DNA from: Halopseudomonas sabulinigri
GTDB taxonomy: Bacteria; Pseudomonadota; Gammaproteobacteria; Pseudomonadales; Pseudomonadaceae
NCBI GenBank assembly: GCA_011053055.1
Contig: DRHT01000040.1
Span: forward strand, 1-64,000
Length of the DNA stretch: 64,000 nt
Reading direction: 5' to 3'
The first letter of the stretch is position 1; every line of letters starts with the position of its first letter. Below are positions 31,634 to 41,520 of the stretch, one piece after another. Under the pieces are notes generated by a model that saw only the letters and a program-made list of their open reading frames with translations, had not been told where the DNA came from and made no database searches. The position numbers and the translations under genes were made by a program.

Positions 31634-33295
31634 CTAGCGTGTATTAGTTGCCGAACGAGCCGGCGCCACATCGGACGCTTTAGCCTCAGCCTGAGCTGCA
31701 GCGACTTTCTCAGTCTTGTGTTTACGCGCAGGCGTAGCCTTACCATGCTCTGCCTTTTGCTCGGCCGGCTTTTTGTCAGGCGAGCTACTGCTCTTATCCG
31801 GTGCTTCCGGCACTGACGACTCAGATACAAGCGACACCAACTTGTGCTGTTCAGCCTGCTCCGCTTGAGTTGACTCCAACTCCTGCAGCAACCCTTGATA
31901 CTCCTGAGTGGATGCCTCTACACAGGCGATGTAGGTGTCCATATCACCCACTATTTTGCGGTCGGCCACCACACCCAAATTCAGCTCATCATAGATACCC
32001 GTCATGCCGTGACTAATGCCCATACCATCGGAGATAGGCACCAGAGGGAACACGTTGACGATCTTTGCGCCCGCAAAATAGCGTGGCTGCATACCAGGAA
32101 TACCTGGCACGTTAGTAATGACGGTATTGAACAGGGGATAATGACCGACCGCGCGCACGCGGTTTTGCGCCCAGGCGCCAAGCGCACGCATGTAAGGCGG
32201 GATCATGTCGCCAACCGCATTATTCAAATCACAGAGCACTTCCTTGGCTAACGGCACACCTTTGGCCGTTCTGCGCTGAATCGCTTGCAGGCGATCTACG
32301 GGATTAGGAATATCCGTACCGATGCCGATGAACATAGCTGCAATCAGGTTGCCGCAGTCTTTGCTAGCCTCGCTAGGCCGCAAAGACACCGGGCACATGG
32401 AAACCAACGAACCATTTGCCGGTAGCGCGTTGTGATGGGCCAGGTAACGACGCATACCGCCGGCAATGATGCCGATCACCACGTCGTTCAAGGTGCTACC
32501 AGGACATAACTGACGCATGCGTTTAAGCTCTGAAATCCGCCAGGTAAAGGCCCCGTAGGAACGATGGGGCGATATCTGTACATTGAAGACCGTTTTGGGC
32601 ACCCGGGTCTGCTCCGGCTTGGCCTCATCACGCAAGCGGCGCGCGAGCTCCAACCCTTTGCGCCCAACCGTCAGGCTAGCCTTCATACTGCGCAACGTCT
32701 GGCTCATCATCCGGGGCGTCGTGCGCGCCCACATTTCCAGACGCGTAGGCGCGCGCTCGGCAACCTCTACGCGGTCGCGGCGGCCGTACTCGTGCTCAGC
32801 GGTATCCTCCATCATCGCCGTGGTCAACTCAAGGCTGGCTTTGCCGTCCACATAGGCATGGTGAAAGCGGATGAGTACCGCAAAGCTGTTGGGCGGGATG
32901 CCCTCTACATTATTAACGCCCTCAATGATGTAGATCTCCCAGGGCGCGCGCTCCATATCGACGCTGCGGGACATGGTCCGTGCAGTGAAGATGCACAGCT
33001 GTCGCCAATCTCCTGGCTGTGGCAGGCCGACATGACGTACGTGGTACTCGAGATCAAAGTTTTCGTCGTCCAGCCAGTAAGGGTCGTCCAACTGGAAAGG
33101 TGCCTGTTCCAGCCGGCGACGGAAAAACGACGTTGTGTTAAGCCGATCAGAAATGTATTGCAGAATTTCCTTATGTCGCACCACCCCACCCGGCGCACTG
33201 CTTTGATCACAAAGCCAGAGACTGCCAATCATCATGGGTTGATTAGGCGCCTCAAAATAGAAAAACTGAGAATCCATCGGGGTGAGCTGTTTCAT
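31634..33295 (-). CDS. Wax ester synthase/diacylglycerol acyltransferase (WS/DGAT)
   Basis: Membrane-associated acyl-CoA:alcohol/diacylglycerol acyltransferase that makes storage wax esters or triacylglycerol. The catalytic motif HHAYVDG (HHxxxDG, residues 145-151) is intact; the N-terminal LTPMDSQFFYFE and a later LNDVVIGIIAGGMRRYL and PVSLRP are family signatures. At 553 residues it is longer than the usual 450-470: from about 475 a low-complexity Ala/Glu/Lys/Ser tail extends to the end. GAGGA lies 8 bp before ATG 33295. It forms a same-strand pair with the patatin gene (41-bp gap). Confidence 0.9.
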   Translation of the reverse strand: MKQLTPMDSQFFYFEAPNQPMMIGSLWLCDQSSAPGGVVRHKEILQYISDRLNTTSFFRRRLEQAPFQLDDPYWLDDENFDLEYHVRHVGLPQPGDWRQLCIFTARTMSRSVDMERAPWEIYIIEGVNNVEGIPPNSFAVLIRFHHAYVDGKASLELTTAMMEDTAEHEYGRRDRVEVAERAPTRLEMWARTTPRMMSQTLRSMKASLTVGRKGLELARRLRDEAKPEQTRVPKTVFNVQISPHRSYGAFTWRISELKRMRQLCPGSTLNDVVIGIIAGGMRRYLAHHNALPANGSLVSMCPVSLRPSEASKDCGNLIAAMFIGIGTDIPNPVDRLQAIQRRTAKGVPLAKEVLCDLNNAVGDMIPPYMRALGAWAQNRVRAVGHYPLFNTVITNVPGIPGMQPRYFAGAKIVNVFPLVPISDGMGISHGMTGIYDELNLGVVADRKIVGDMDTYIACVEASTQEYQGLLQELESTQAEQAEQHKLVSLVSESSVPEAPDKSSSSPDKKPAEQKAEHGKATPARKHKTEKVAAAQAEAKASDVAPARSATNTR

Positions 33296-33835
33296 TATAG
33301 AAGTCCTCGTACCGGGTCGGGTGTATTCGATTCATCGCCAAAAATCGCCGTTTCGTGGCCGGCTGGCCTTGATTCAAGTCAAGCAGTTAAACCAAAAATG
33401 TAAAACGCACTAAAAAAATCTATTCGCAAAATAGATATAGCTTGATACCAATTAGGATAATGCAATTTTGTGACCAATTGGTCACAGAACTTGAAATACT
33501 CGTAGCAGCTCACACAAAAAATAACGTTGCGAGTGTCTTGTTGGCGCTTTACACGCAAATAGCCAAGCAACCGATTCTCGAAGCGGATTCGCCTGCCCGG
33601 CAATCATGCAACGGCGAGGCACTATAAAGGTGCATATCTATGATTATTGCGCGCGATCTCGCCTTCCCTTATTCCACCTCATTTACCCGCTGACTTAACG
33701 AAGACCCGCAGCACAAATCCCGGCAAGCTAGCCTTATTGAGGCCGACCCCATCTCGGCTTATACAGCCACGTGCAGCCGCCGTTTTTGGACGGCATAAGA
33801 CCTGCTGACCCACACCCATACAATGAGAGCTACCC
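33296..33835. other. Divergent intergenic region between WS/DGAT and DUF2855 genes
   Basis: About 540 bp, more AT-rich than its neighbours around 33400-33500. It holds a perfect 18-bp palindrome (33469-33486) but no convincing gene. Promoters for both flanking genes are expected here; I could not define them. Confidence 0.55.
33469..33486. promoter_or_regulatory. Perfect 18-bp palindrome, probable operator
   Basis: TGTGACCAATTGGTCACA is fully self-complementary and lies 174 bp upstream of the WS/DGAT start and 350 bp upstream of the DUF2855 start. Perfect dyads of this size in divergent gaps are typical of dimeric repressors such as TetR-type proteins. It has TGTGA...TCACA ends like a CRP/Vfr site, but an 8-bp centre instead of 6. 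The regulator is not in the window. Confidence 0.6.
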
Positions 33836-34945
33836 ATGTCCAACTCCGCCGGTGATTGTTTTGTCGTAAACAAGAACGATCTTCATGACTGCCAGCAACT
33901 CCCTCAAGTCTTGCTGAACGAGGCAGATCTGAAAGAAGGCGAGGCGCTACTCGCAGTGGATCGTGTGGCTTTTACCGCCAACAACATTACATACGCTGCT
34001 TTAGGTAGCCGATTTAAGTATTGGGACTTTTTCCCGGTGGATGCGCCCTGGGGTCAGATCCCGGTATGGGGCTTTGCCGAAGTGGTTGCCAGTAAGCATC
34101 CGCAAATCAGCACGGGTACGCGCGTATATGGCTATCTCCCCATGGCGCCGCAACTTAAAGTGCAAGCAGGTGACCTAACTGATAACGCCTTTACCGACAT
34201 AAGCAGCCATCGATCCCATCTCGCACTGGCCTACAACCAATACCAATTCACCGATCGAGACCCGGCCTACCGTAAGGAAAATGAGGCGTTGCAAATGCTG
34301 TTACGCCCGCTGCTGATCACCTCTTTTTTGTTAGATGACTATTTAGTCGAGAACAATTTTTTTGACGCAGAGCAGATCATCCTCACCAGCGCCTCAAGCA
34401 AAACAGCCTTGGGTCTGGCTTTCATGCTCCAGCATCAACGCGCCAAGCGCGGAAAGTCGCTAACCATCACCGCGTTGACGTCCAACAGCAATCTCGAGTT
34501 CGTGCGCAATCTTGGGTATTACGACAAGGTGGTAAGTTACGACCAGATCAACGAACTGGATGCCGACCAAGCCACTGTGTCCGTCGACTTCGCCGGTAAT
34601 GGGCAGGTATTAGGAGAGGTTCATAAGCATTTTGCCGAGCAGTTGCTCTTTAGTTCGCTGGTCGGCGCAGCGCACTGGGATCAGCGCGGTGGAGAGAAAA
34701 ACCTGCCCGGTGCTACACCTCAGGTATTTTTCGCCCCCGGCTACTGGGCAGAAAGAGCCAAAGTATTGGGTGCTGCAGAGTTGATGACGCGCTTTGCGAT
34801 GCTATGGCAGCCACTGGCTAGCTCTGTCAGCAAATGGATGGAAGTTACCGAACTGGCCGGCGATCAAGACATCAAACAAGGCTACCTTGATACCCTGGAT
34901 GGCAAAATCAATCCACAACAAGGCATCATAATGCGGATGCAGTAA
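33836..34945 (+). CDS. DUF2855 family protein
   Basis: A 369-residue soluble protein. It resembles DUF2855 proteins, which look like degenerate medium-chain dehydrogenase/reductases: an N-terminal substrate-domain-like half (VDRVAFTANNITYAALG, WGQIPVWGFAEVV) and a Rossmann-like half with ILTSASSKTALGLAFML where a nucleotide-binding loop would be, then VSVDFAGNGQ. No zinc-binding Cys pattern is present. Function is unknown. Its position opposite WS/DGAT across a palindrome suggests a shared regulator and perhaps a lipid-linked role, which is inference. Confidence 0.75.
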   Translation: MSNSAGDCFVVNKNDLHDCQQLPQVLLNEADLKEGEALLAVDRVAFTANNITYAALGSRFKYWDFFPVDAPWGQIPVWGFAEVVASKHPQISTGTRVYGYLPMAPQLKVQAGDLTDNAFTDISSHRSHLALAYNQYQFTDRDPAYRKENEALQMLLRPLLITSFLLDDYLVENNFFDAEQIILTSASSKTALGLAFMLQHQRAKRGKSLTITALTSNSNLEFVRNLGYYDKVVSYDQINELDADQATVSVDFAGNGQVLGEVHKHFAEQLLFSSLVGAAHWDQRGGEKNLPGATPQVFFAPGYWAERAKVLGAAELMTRFAMLWQPLASSVSKWMEVTELAGDQDIKQGYLDTLDGKINPQQGIIMRMQ

Positions 34946-35030
34946 TGCCCACACGCTCTGCCCAGCTTTACAGCGCAGTCGAGAATTGAGTTAATCCAGA
35001 GATACTTCTGGAACCAAGTCGAGACGAAAG

Positions 35031-35810
35031 ATGTGTGAACTGCTGGGCATGAGCGCCAACGTACCAACGGACATCTGTTTCAGCTTCGCCGGTTTAATGC
35101 GCCGGGGCGGAGGCAGCGGGCCTCACCGCGACGGCTGGGGAGTCGCCTTCTACGAAGGCAAAGGCTTACGTTGCTTTCACGACCCTAAGCCTTGCCACGA
35201 CTCGGCGATAGCCAAGCTGGTCGAGTCCTACCCCATCAAGTCTGAAAACGTCATCTGCCATATTCGTCAGGCCAACGTGGGGGCCGTCAGCCTCGCCAAT
35301 ACACACCCTTTTACCAGAGAACTATGGGGGCAATATTGGGCCTTCGCCCACAACGGGCAACTCGCCGACTTTACTCCTACCGCCGGGCCATTCCGCTCCG
35401 TCGGCGATACCGACAGCGAAGCCATCTTCTGCCACCTGCTCAACACACTAGTAGCGCATTACGATCAGCCACCCAACACCCCTGACCTGATCGAAACCCT
35501 AAGCCAAGCCTGCCAACCACTGCTAGAAAAAGGCGTATGCAACATCATGCTCAGCAACGGCGACTGGCTCTACACCCTGTGCACCAGCAAACTCCACTGG
35601 ATCACACGCGGAGCACCCTTTGGCGCAGCGCACTTGAGTGATGTAGAGGTGAGTATTGATTTCACGGAGCACACCGGCGCCAAGGATGTGGTGACAGTGA
35701 TTGCTACTGAGCCGCTGACTGATAATGAGCGGTGGAATGTGTATGAGCGGGGGGAGTGGCGGTTGTGGCGGGAGGGTAAGACGGTAGTCAAAGGCAAATT
35801 GGCCACATAA
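35031..35810 (+). CDS. Class II glutamine amidotransferase (YafJ-like)
   Basis: A 259-residue single-domain Ntn hydrolase. After removal of Met the N-terminal residue is Cys2 (MCELLGMS), the nucleophile that hydrolyses glutamine. RRGGGSGPHRDGWGVAF, HIRQANVG and FAHNGQL are the substrate-pocket motifs of the YafJ group. No synthetase domain is attached, so the partner receiving ammonia is unknown. It lies 85 bp after the DUF2855 gene on the same strand. Confidence 0.87.
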   Translation: MCELLGMSANVPTDICFSFAGLMRRGGGSGPHRDGWGVAFYEGKGLRCFHDPKPCHDSAIAKLVESYPIKSENVICHIRQANVGAVSLANTHPFTRELWGQYWAFAHNGQLADFTPTAGPFRSVGDTDSEAIFCHLLNTLVAHYDQPPNTPDLIETLSQACQPLLEKGVCNIMLSNGDWLYTLCTSKLHWITRGAPFGAAHLSDVEVSIDFTEHTGAKDVVTVIATEPLTDNERWNVYERGEWRLWREGKTVVKGKLAT

Positions 35811-35914
35811 GGAGGATCCCAAACTAATTGACCACAGATGCAGCTTGCTCCCCTTAAGGGCATTTGCAATCATCAACAACCAGCCTGCTTTCAAGAATAA
35901 GGACTATTCACCGA

Positions 35915-37252
35915 ATGCCTTTAACTGCCTCCAACAGCGCCATCCCTGAAGCCTGCTTGCAACAGCTTAAGGAGAGGATAAAAAGCAAAAAGTGCATAAT
36001 AGGTATCTATGGCCTCGGATACGTAGGGCTGCCTCTGGCCCTTCGCTTCACGGCAGTTGGTATAAAGGTAATCGGCTTCGACATAGACCCCCGCAAGGTA
36101 GCCACGCTGAATGGTGGGAATAGCTATATTGAGCGTATTGCCTCATCAGAGATAAGCAAAGCGCTAGAAAATGGCTTTGCAGCAACTAGCGACTTCTCCC
36201 GCACAATTGAAGTGGACGCCCAGATCATCTGCGTACCCACGCCACTGGATGATCACCATCAACCAGACCTCAGCTATGTTACCGAGACGGTAGAAAGCAT
36301 TCTCCCGTACTTCCAACCAGGACAGTTGATGAGCCTGGAAAGCACCACCTGGCCCGGCACAACAGAAGAGCTACTGGCCCCCCGACTAAGAGATCAAGGC
36401 TTCATTCCAGGCACAAACTGCGCATTGGTCTACTCGCCCGAGCGCGAAGACCCAGGTAATGCCAATTACACAACTGCACAAATCCCAAAGGTGATTGGCG
36501 GAATGACCTCTGAGTGCCTAGCACTCGGCACCGCACTGTATGCCAACGCAATTGAAACCATGGTGCCTGTTAGCGATACCCGCGTTGCAGAAATGACCAA
36601 ACTGCTGGAGAACATCCATCGTGCGGTCAATATCGGACTAGTCAACGAGATGAAAATCGTCGCTGACAAGATGGGAATCAATATCCACGAGGTCATTCAA
36701 GCCGCCGCCACAAAACCCTTCGGATTTGTGCCCTATACTCCAGGACCCGGGCTTGGGGGGCATTGCATTCCAATCGATCCATTTTATTTAACTTGGAAAG
36801 CCAAGGAGTACGGCATTAACACGCGGTTCATCGAGCTCGCTGGCGAAATCAATCACTACATGCCGCACTGGGTAGTTCAGAAAGTGGCAGACGCGCTGAA
36901 CGCTCAGGGAAAGGCGGTGAAAGGCAGCAAAATCTTAGTATTGGGATTGGCTTACAAAAAAAACATCGACGATACCCGTGAATCGCCTGCCGTGGAGATC
37001 ATGTCTCTGTTGCAAGACAAAGGCGCAGAGGTGGCGTACTCGGATCCTCATGTACCTACTTTTCCGCAGAAGCGTGACTATTACTTTGACCTGAGTTCTG
37101 TGAAATTGAATGCCAACAGCATTGCCGAGTTTGACTGTGTGGTATTGGCTACTGATCATGATGGGTTTGACTACTGCACCCTGGCACTTAACGCTCAACT
37201 GGTTGTGGATACTCGCGGGCGCTTGAGCGGGGAGAACGTGGTCAATGCCTGA
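35915..37252 (+). CDS. UDP-N-acetylhexosamine 6-dehydrogenase (nucleotide-sugar dehydrogenase)
   Basis: NAD-dependent enzyme that oxidises C6 of a UDP-sugar to the uronic acid. From ATG 35915 it has 445 residues; the open frame reaches back to a TTG at 35864. The N-terminal Rossmann motif is [12 protein letters not shown], the central helix [18 protein letters not shown], and the catalytic Cys stands in [11 protein letters not shown]. Overall it is closer to WbpA/TviB-type UDP-GlcNAc(GalNAc) dehydrogenases than to UDP-glucose dehydrogenase; that distinction is from pattern recognition. It overlaps the next glycosyltransferase by 8 bp and opens the surface-sugar locus. Confidence 0.87.
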   Translation: MPLTASNSAIPEACLQQLKERIKSKKCIIGIYGLGYVGLPLALRFTAVGIKVIGFDIDPRKVATLNGGNSYIERIASSEISKALENGFAATSDFSRTIEVDAQIICVPTPLDDHHQPDLSYVTETVESILPYFQPGQLMSLESTTWPGTTEELLAPRLRDQGFIPGTNCALVYSPEREDPGNANYTTAQIPKVIGGMTSECLALGTALYANAIETMVPVSDTRVAEMTKLLENIHRAVNIGLVNEMKIVADKMGINIHEVIQAAATKPFGFVPYTPGPGLGGHCIPIDPFYLTWKAKEYGINTRFIELAGEINHYMPHWVVQKVADALNAQGKAVKGSKILVLGLAYKKNIDDTRESPAVEIMSLLQDKGAEVAYSDPHVPTFPQKRDYYFDLSSVKLNANSIAEFDCVVLATDHDGFDYCTLALNAQLVVDTRGRLSGENVVNA

Positions 37253-38402
37253 AACTCATCGCCAAAAAATACTAATCATCACCCGGAACCTCCCCCCCTT
37301 AGTAGGTGGTATGGAGCGCTTGAACTGGCATATGGCTGATGAGCTGTCTAAATATGCAGAGGTAAAGGTCGTCGGGCCCAAAGGTGCTGCGTCACTCAAG
37401 CCGCAACAGGTTAGCCTTAGCGAAGCACAACTTAAGCCTCTGCCACTATTTTTACTGATTTCTTTCTGCAAAGCGCTATGGCTAGTAGTTAGGTGGAGGC
37501 CCGATGTGATCCTCGCCGGTAGCGGGCTCACCGCGCCTATAGCCTGGCTGGCAAGCAAGGTCTGCGGAGCGCGTTCAGTCGCTTATCTGCACGGCTTTGA
37601 TATAACCGTTAAAAACAAACTTTATCAACGCCTTTGGACTCCGGTATTCAGAAACATGAACCGAGTCATCGTCAACAGTACAGCCACCAAAAATCTAGCG
37701 TTGGCGGCCGGCGTACACGGAGCAAATGTCACCATCGTTTATCCTGGGGTAAACCTCCCCCACGCTCCCCAACCAGAACAAAACATTACCGCGTTCAAAA
37801 CTTTACACAGACTAATCGATAAAAAAATCCTGCTTTCAGTCGGTCGCCTGACAACCCGCAAGGGCTTGCGTGAATTTGTGGAGCTGGCATTGCCCTCCAT
37901 AGTGCAGGCCGAGCCAAACGCTATCTTGGTAGTAATTGGCGAAGTTCCAAAAAATTCCTTGGGAGCAGGTATTCAGACAGTAGAAAGCATTTTGACTCAG
38001 GCAGAACTCTCCGGCGTGTCTGATCACATCAGGTTTCTGGGTTTAATCACTGAAAAAGTCCAACTAGCCACCGCCTACGAAGCTGCCGATGTGCACGTGT
38101 TCCCCGTACGCCATATCCCCGATGACCCAGAGGGCTTTGGTATGGTAGCCATAGAAGCCGCGGCCCATGGCTTGCCCACGGTCGCTTTTGCTACAGGAGG
38201 CATTGTTGACGCAGTGCGTCATGGAGAGTCTGGATATTTGGTAGAGAAAAACAATTACTCAGAACTAAGCCTGTATGTATTACAGCTGCTTCAACAGACA
38301 ATGGCAGAAAAAAATGTTTTAAAGTTCTCACAGAACTTTGCTTGGGAGCAGTTTGGCGAAGGCGTATTCAAAGCTTTACTTGAGACTGAAATTTCTGAGT
38401 AA
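37245..38402 (+). CDS. GT4-type glycosyltransferase
   Basis: A 385-residue GT-B enzyme. The acceptor lobe begins [20 protein letters not shown] with the glycine-rich loop common in GT4, and the donor lobe has [18 protein letters not shown] and the EX7E-type motif [20 protein letters not shown]4 enzymes add a sugar from a nucleotide donor to a lipid-linked glycan on the cytoplasmic face. Its start overlaps the dehydrogenase stop by 8 bp, so the two are translationally coupled. It converges on the minus-strand sugar genes, 13 bp away. Confidence 0.87.
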   Translation: MPETHRQKILIITRNLPPLVGGMERLNWHMADELSKYAEVKVVGPKGAASLKPQQVSLSEAQLKPLPLFLLISFCKALWLVVRWRPDVILAGSGLTAPIAWLASKVCGARSVAYLHGFDITVKNKLYQRLWTPVFRNMNRVIVNSTATKNLALAAGVHGANVTIVYPGVNLPHAPQPEQNITAFKTLHRLIDKKILLSVGRLTTRKGLREFVELALPSIVQAEPNAILVVIGEVPKNSLGAGIQTVESILTQAELSGVSDHIRFLGLITEKVQLATAYEAADVHVFPVRHIPDDPEGFGMVAIEAAAHGLPTVAFATGGIVDAVRHGESGYLVEKNNYSELSLYVLQLLQQTMAEKNVLKFSQNFAWEQFGEGVFKALLETEISE

Positions 38403-38415
38403 ATATGGCTCAAGT

Positions 38416-39516
38416 CTATTTCGCCAGATCCACAATAACTGGCTCAACAGCCGCAATAAGCTCTCCCCACTCCTTAGGCTTGATATCCGCCAATTGACAG
38501 TTTTGTAGCTGAAATAACACGGCTGCCTTCAGGCTCTCAATATCGCCGGAAGCAAAAAGCATTTCAGGCTTAGTTCGCAGCACCTGATCAATGGCACCAA
38601 CTTTGGCAGCCACAACTGGCAAACCACAGGCAACCATTTCAAATAGCTTTTGCGGAAAACAGTAACGCCCAAAAATGGAGTCATGCGCTGGAATGATTCC
38701 TACATCAAGCGCCCTGAATAACTGGCCAACCTCTGCCTCCAGAAGCTCACCCAAGTAGATCACTCGCTCCCCGCTCGGCATTGGAAGTTTGGGATCGACA
38801 CGACCTGCGAGTACGAGATAAATATCTTCAACCAAGCCTTCGATACCTGACCAGGCTGCATAGACCGTATCCAGCCCCTTCATACGCGATAGGTTGCCAG
38901 CCGTTCCAATCAATTTCGCGCTGGCTGGCAAGCCGAGTGATACCCGCGCAGCCGCACAATCACCTATCGAAAAGCTGGATCGCGCGATCCCATTATTCAT
39001 GACAAAAACCGCCCCAAGCGGCGAGTAATCATCAATAACTTTTTTTTTCAGCGCCGAGCTGACCACTATGACCGCGCCTGCATGTCTGATGCTGGCTTTC
39101 AATATACGACGCAACCCTGGAATGCGCGCCTGCCCAAAGCTCTCATAGTTATCATAAAGATCAACGGCATAGGCGACTCCAAGCAACCTGGCCAGCCTTC
39201 GTGCCAACCACAGACACGGAATATCTGAGGAGCCTACAACCACTTCCGGCTGCACAGCTTTTATAGTTCGGTAGATTGCCCCCACCCTAAAACCAAGAAT
39301 GCTGCGCACTGAAGCAATAACCCACCGCACCGAGCCGGGGGCGAACTCCACTGTAAAGCCCTCATGACAATCATCGTTACGATAATCCAAGCAGAGCACC
39401 GTCACCTGATGCCCCAAACGAGCAAGTTGAGTTGGAAACTCGTACAGTCTACCAAAGCGGTGCTGGATGACGTCCTTGCCCGTGTAATAGCGTTTGCAGA
39501 CAAAAACGACTTTCAA
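38416..39516 (-). CDS. GT-B glycosyltransferase
   Basis: A 366-residue protein with GT4-like features: MKVVFVCKRYYTGKDVIQHRFGRLYEF at the start (split by a glycine-poor loop), the membrane-facing basic patch RRLARLLG, LIGTAGNLSRMKGLDTVY at the start of the donor lobe, and FPQKLFEMVACGLPVVA as the donor-binding motif with Glu. Donor and acceptor sugars are unknown. It is the last gene of a tight minus-strand run, one base after the preceding glycosyltransferase's stop codon. Confidence 0.82.
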   Translation of the reverse strand: MKVVFVCKRYYTGKDVIQHRFGRLYEFPTQLARLGHQVTVLCLDYRNDDCHEGFTVEFAPGSVRWVIASVRSILGFRVGAIYRTIKAVQPEVVVGSSDIPCLWLARRLARLLGVAYAVDLYDNYESFGQARIPGLRRILKASIRHAGAVIVVSSALKKKVIDDYSPLGAVFVMNNGIARSSFSIGDCAAARVSLGLPASAKLIGTAGNLSRMKGLDTVYAAWSGIEGLVEDIYLVLAGRVDPKLPMPSGERVIYLGELLEAEVGQLFRALDVGIIPAHDSIFGRYCFPQKLFEMVACGLPVVAAKVGAIDQVLRTKPEMLFASGDIESLKAAVLFQLQNCQLADIKPKEWGELIAAVEPVIVDLAK

Positions 39517-39517
39517 A

Positions 39518-40633
39518 TCAAAGCCTCAGCATCGTTTTTAACAACTCGACATATTGAGCAACCGCGCGCTCAACACTGAATTCGGCAGCACGTTCTTTCA
39601 GATCACCCACTTCAACAAAAGGAAATCGCAGACTTGCCTGTATTGCAGCGGCCAAGGCATCAGCATCACCCATAGAAACCAAACGCCCATATCGGCCTTC
39701 GACGAGCACCTCGGCAGGGCCATCAGGACAATCTGTTGCGACCACTTGAGTGCCACATGCCATCGCTTCTACCAGTACCAAACCAAAGCCCTCGGAATCA
39801 GAACACAAGACCAGCACATCAGCATTACGTATCCATGGCAATGGGTTCTCGCGATACCCAACGAATTTGCACGCGTCCCCCAAGCAGAGCTCAGCCGACA
39901 GATCAGCTGCCATTTTAGCCTCTGGGCCATCACCTACCACTAGCAATCTTACCGGCATTATTTCAAAGCACTGGGCAAACGCCTGAAGTAACAAGTCGAG
40001 ACGTTTGACCTGCGCGAGCCGTCCAACAAAGACAACAGTTGGTACTGCACTATCTCCCCAAGGCCACTCAATCACCTCAAGGCTTTGCTGCTCAAAATCC
40101 TCGCCGATAACGGGATTAAATATGACTCTAACAGGTAGGTTCTGAGCTAACAGCCGCTTCATATCGTCCGCGACTGATCGAGATACTGCAACTACCATAT
40201 CTGCATGTTTGACCAGCCGGCGCATCAGCCATAACTCAAACAATAGCCGCATCCGCTTCGCCCCTTTAGAGGCATGCAGCGGGCCAGAAAGCGATAAATG
40301 TTGCGTCCAGATAATCCTGGACCGCCGCCAGAACAGGCGACGCAGCAGCAGAACAAAACATCCAATATCATTGGCGCTGGTAACGATCACGTGCGGCTCA
40401 GTCTTTCGGAGCCAACTAGATAGCCTATACATAAAGCCTATTCGACTACTAGCAAACGCATGTACCGGCACGTCCGGCCTCAGCAGCACATGTGCTTGCA
40501 AATCAACTTTCCGCGTCACTAGCTCCGTCTGAATACCCACCTGAACCAACCCCGCCGCAATGTGCATCTGCACACGCTCAAGCCCCCCCGCCTCAAAGCG
40601 AGATAAGAGAAAACAGGCCGATAGTCTGCTCAC
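39518..40633 (-). CDS. GT4-type glycosyltransferase
   Basis: A 371-residue GT-B enzyme: FEAGGLERVQMHIA near the start, IIWTQHLSLSG and DMVVAVSRSVADDM in the acceptor lobe, VVFVGRLAQVKRLDLLL opening the donor lobe, and SEGFGLVLVEAMACGTQVVATDCP as the EX7E motif. This pattern is that of GT4 enzymes in capsule or O-antigen clusters. The ATG overlaps the stop of the FkbM gene (ATGA), showing coupling. The sugar used cannot be predicted. Confidence 0.88.
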   Translation of the reverse strand: MSRLSACFLLSRFEAGGLERVQMHIAAGLVQVGIQTELVTRKVDLQAHVLLRPDVPVHAFASSRIGFMYRLSSWLRKTEPHVIVTSANDIGCFVLLLRRLFWRRSRIIWTQHLSLSGPLHASKGAKRMRLLFELWLMRRLVKHADMVVAVSRSVADDMKRLLAQNLPVRVIFNPVIGEDFEQQSLEVIEWPWGDSAVPTVVFVGRLAQVKRLDLLLQAFAQCFEIMPVRLLVVGDGPEAKMAADLSAELCLGDACKFVGYRENPLPWIRNADVLVLCSDSEGFGLVLVEAMACGTQVVATDCPDGPAEVLVEGRYGRLVSMGDADALAAAIQASLRFPFVEVGDLKERAAEFSVERAVAQYVELLKTMLRL

Positions 40634-41520
40634 TCAACCCTATCTCGAACTTTGCAAAACACATTCTGAAAGTCAACCAACGAGCTCAGATCCAGCGCGC
40701 GCAAACGCCCTCTTGAGCCAATCGTAAAGAATTCATACCCAAACCTCTGGAGGTACCGGAAGAGTTCGTCTACATCCCAACCTGCTTGACGAGCAGAGAA
40801 CTTCTGAACCTCCACAATCAGCATAGGCCTAGAACGGCGCAGCACTCGTTCGGCGCCCTGGAGACATGCCAATTCCCCACCTTCCACATCGATTTTTATT
40901 AAATCAATTGGCGCCAACGAAAGCGAAGAAGTCACTTCATCCAGCGTAGTGACATTGACATATTGGATGGGCGCCTGGCCTTCATTCTCTCCATACAAAC
41001 TCGCTAGCCCTTGATGATCATCAGAAACATCTTGCCCACAGGACGCATAGATAGGCACCCGATCACCAATCTTGGTTCCTAAAGCTTCTCTTCTTATGAG
41101 TACCTGATTAAGGCCATTTACCTGGACGTGTTCGGCGAGTCGATCTGCGATAGCGTTGACGGGTTCGAACGCAATCACTTTTCCCTCGCTACCCACGCAC
41201 TTGGCCGAAACCAGTGTGATCTCACCAATATTTGCACCCACATCGGCAACCACCATCCCAGGCCTAAGCACTCTCTTCAACAGAGCCACTATATCGGTGC
41301 TGTAATAGCCCATCCAAAAAATGCGTCGCTGCATATGCTCCGAGAGGATCAATCGTATAACGAATTTTCCATTAAAATCAGAAATCGTGACCTCCCGGTC
41401 TACGAAGCGAAAGACACGCCGAAGGATAGACTGCGATAAGCGTAACCTCCCACCAAAAGACATAGCATTACCACTGCGTCGCAATCCTCTGAGAAAATGC
41501 GAAATAAGAGCGCTACCCAT
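40630..41520 (-). CDS. FkbM-family SAM-dependent methyltransferase
   Basis: From ATG 41520 (AAGGAT about 9 bp upstream, TGATG overlap with the preceding stop) it has 296 residues. SAM motif VVADVGANIGEITLVSA, then VIAFEPVNAIADRL, LIKIDVEGGELACLQGAE and PMLIVEV are the FkbM pattern. FkbM enzymes methylate hydroxyl groups, often on sugars in surface-glycan loci, so it probably O-methylates a residue of the glycan made here. The longer frame to 41589 lies inside the upstream gene. Confidence 0.87.
   Translation of the reverse strand: MGSALISHFLRGLRRSGNAMSFGGRLRLSQSILRRVFRFVDREVTISDFNGKFVIRLILSEHMQRRIFWMGYYSTDIVALLKRVLRPGMVVADVGANIGEITLVSAKCVGSEGKVIAFEPVNAIADRLAEHVQVNGLNQVLIRREALGTKIGDRVPIYASCGQDVSDDHQGLASLYGENEGQAPIQYVNVTTLDEVTSSLSLAPIDLIKIDVEGGELACLQGAERVLRRSRPMLIVEVQKFSARQAGWDVDELFRYLQRFGYEFFTIGSRGRLRALDLSSLVDFQNVFCKVRDRVE

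Noticed and set aside
33469-33486. CRP/Vfr binding site
   Set aside because: The ends TGTGA and TCACA match, but the central spacing is 8 bp instead of 6. Kept as a generic operator.
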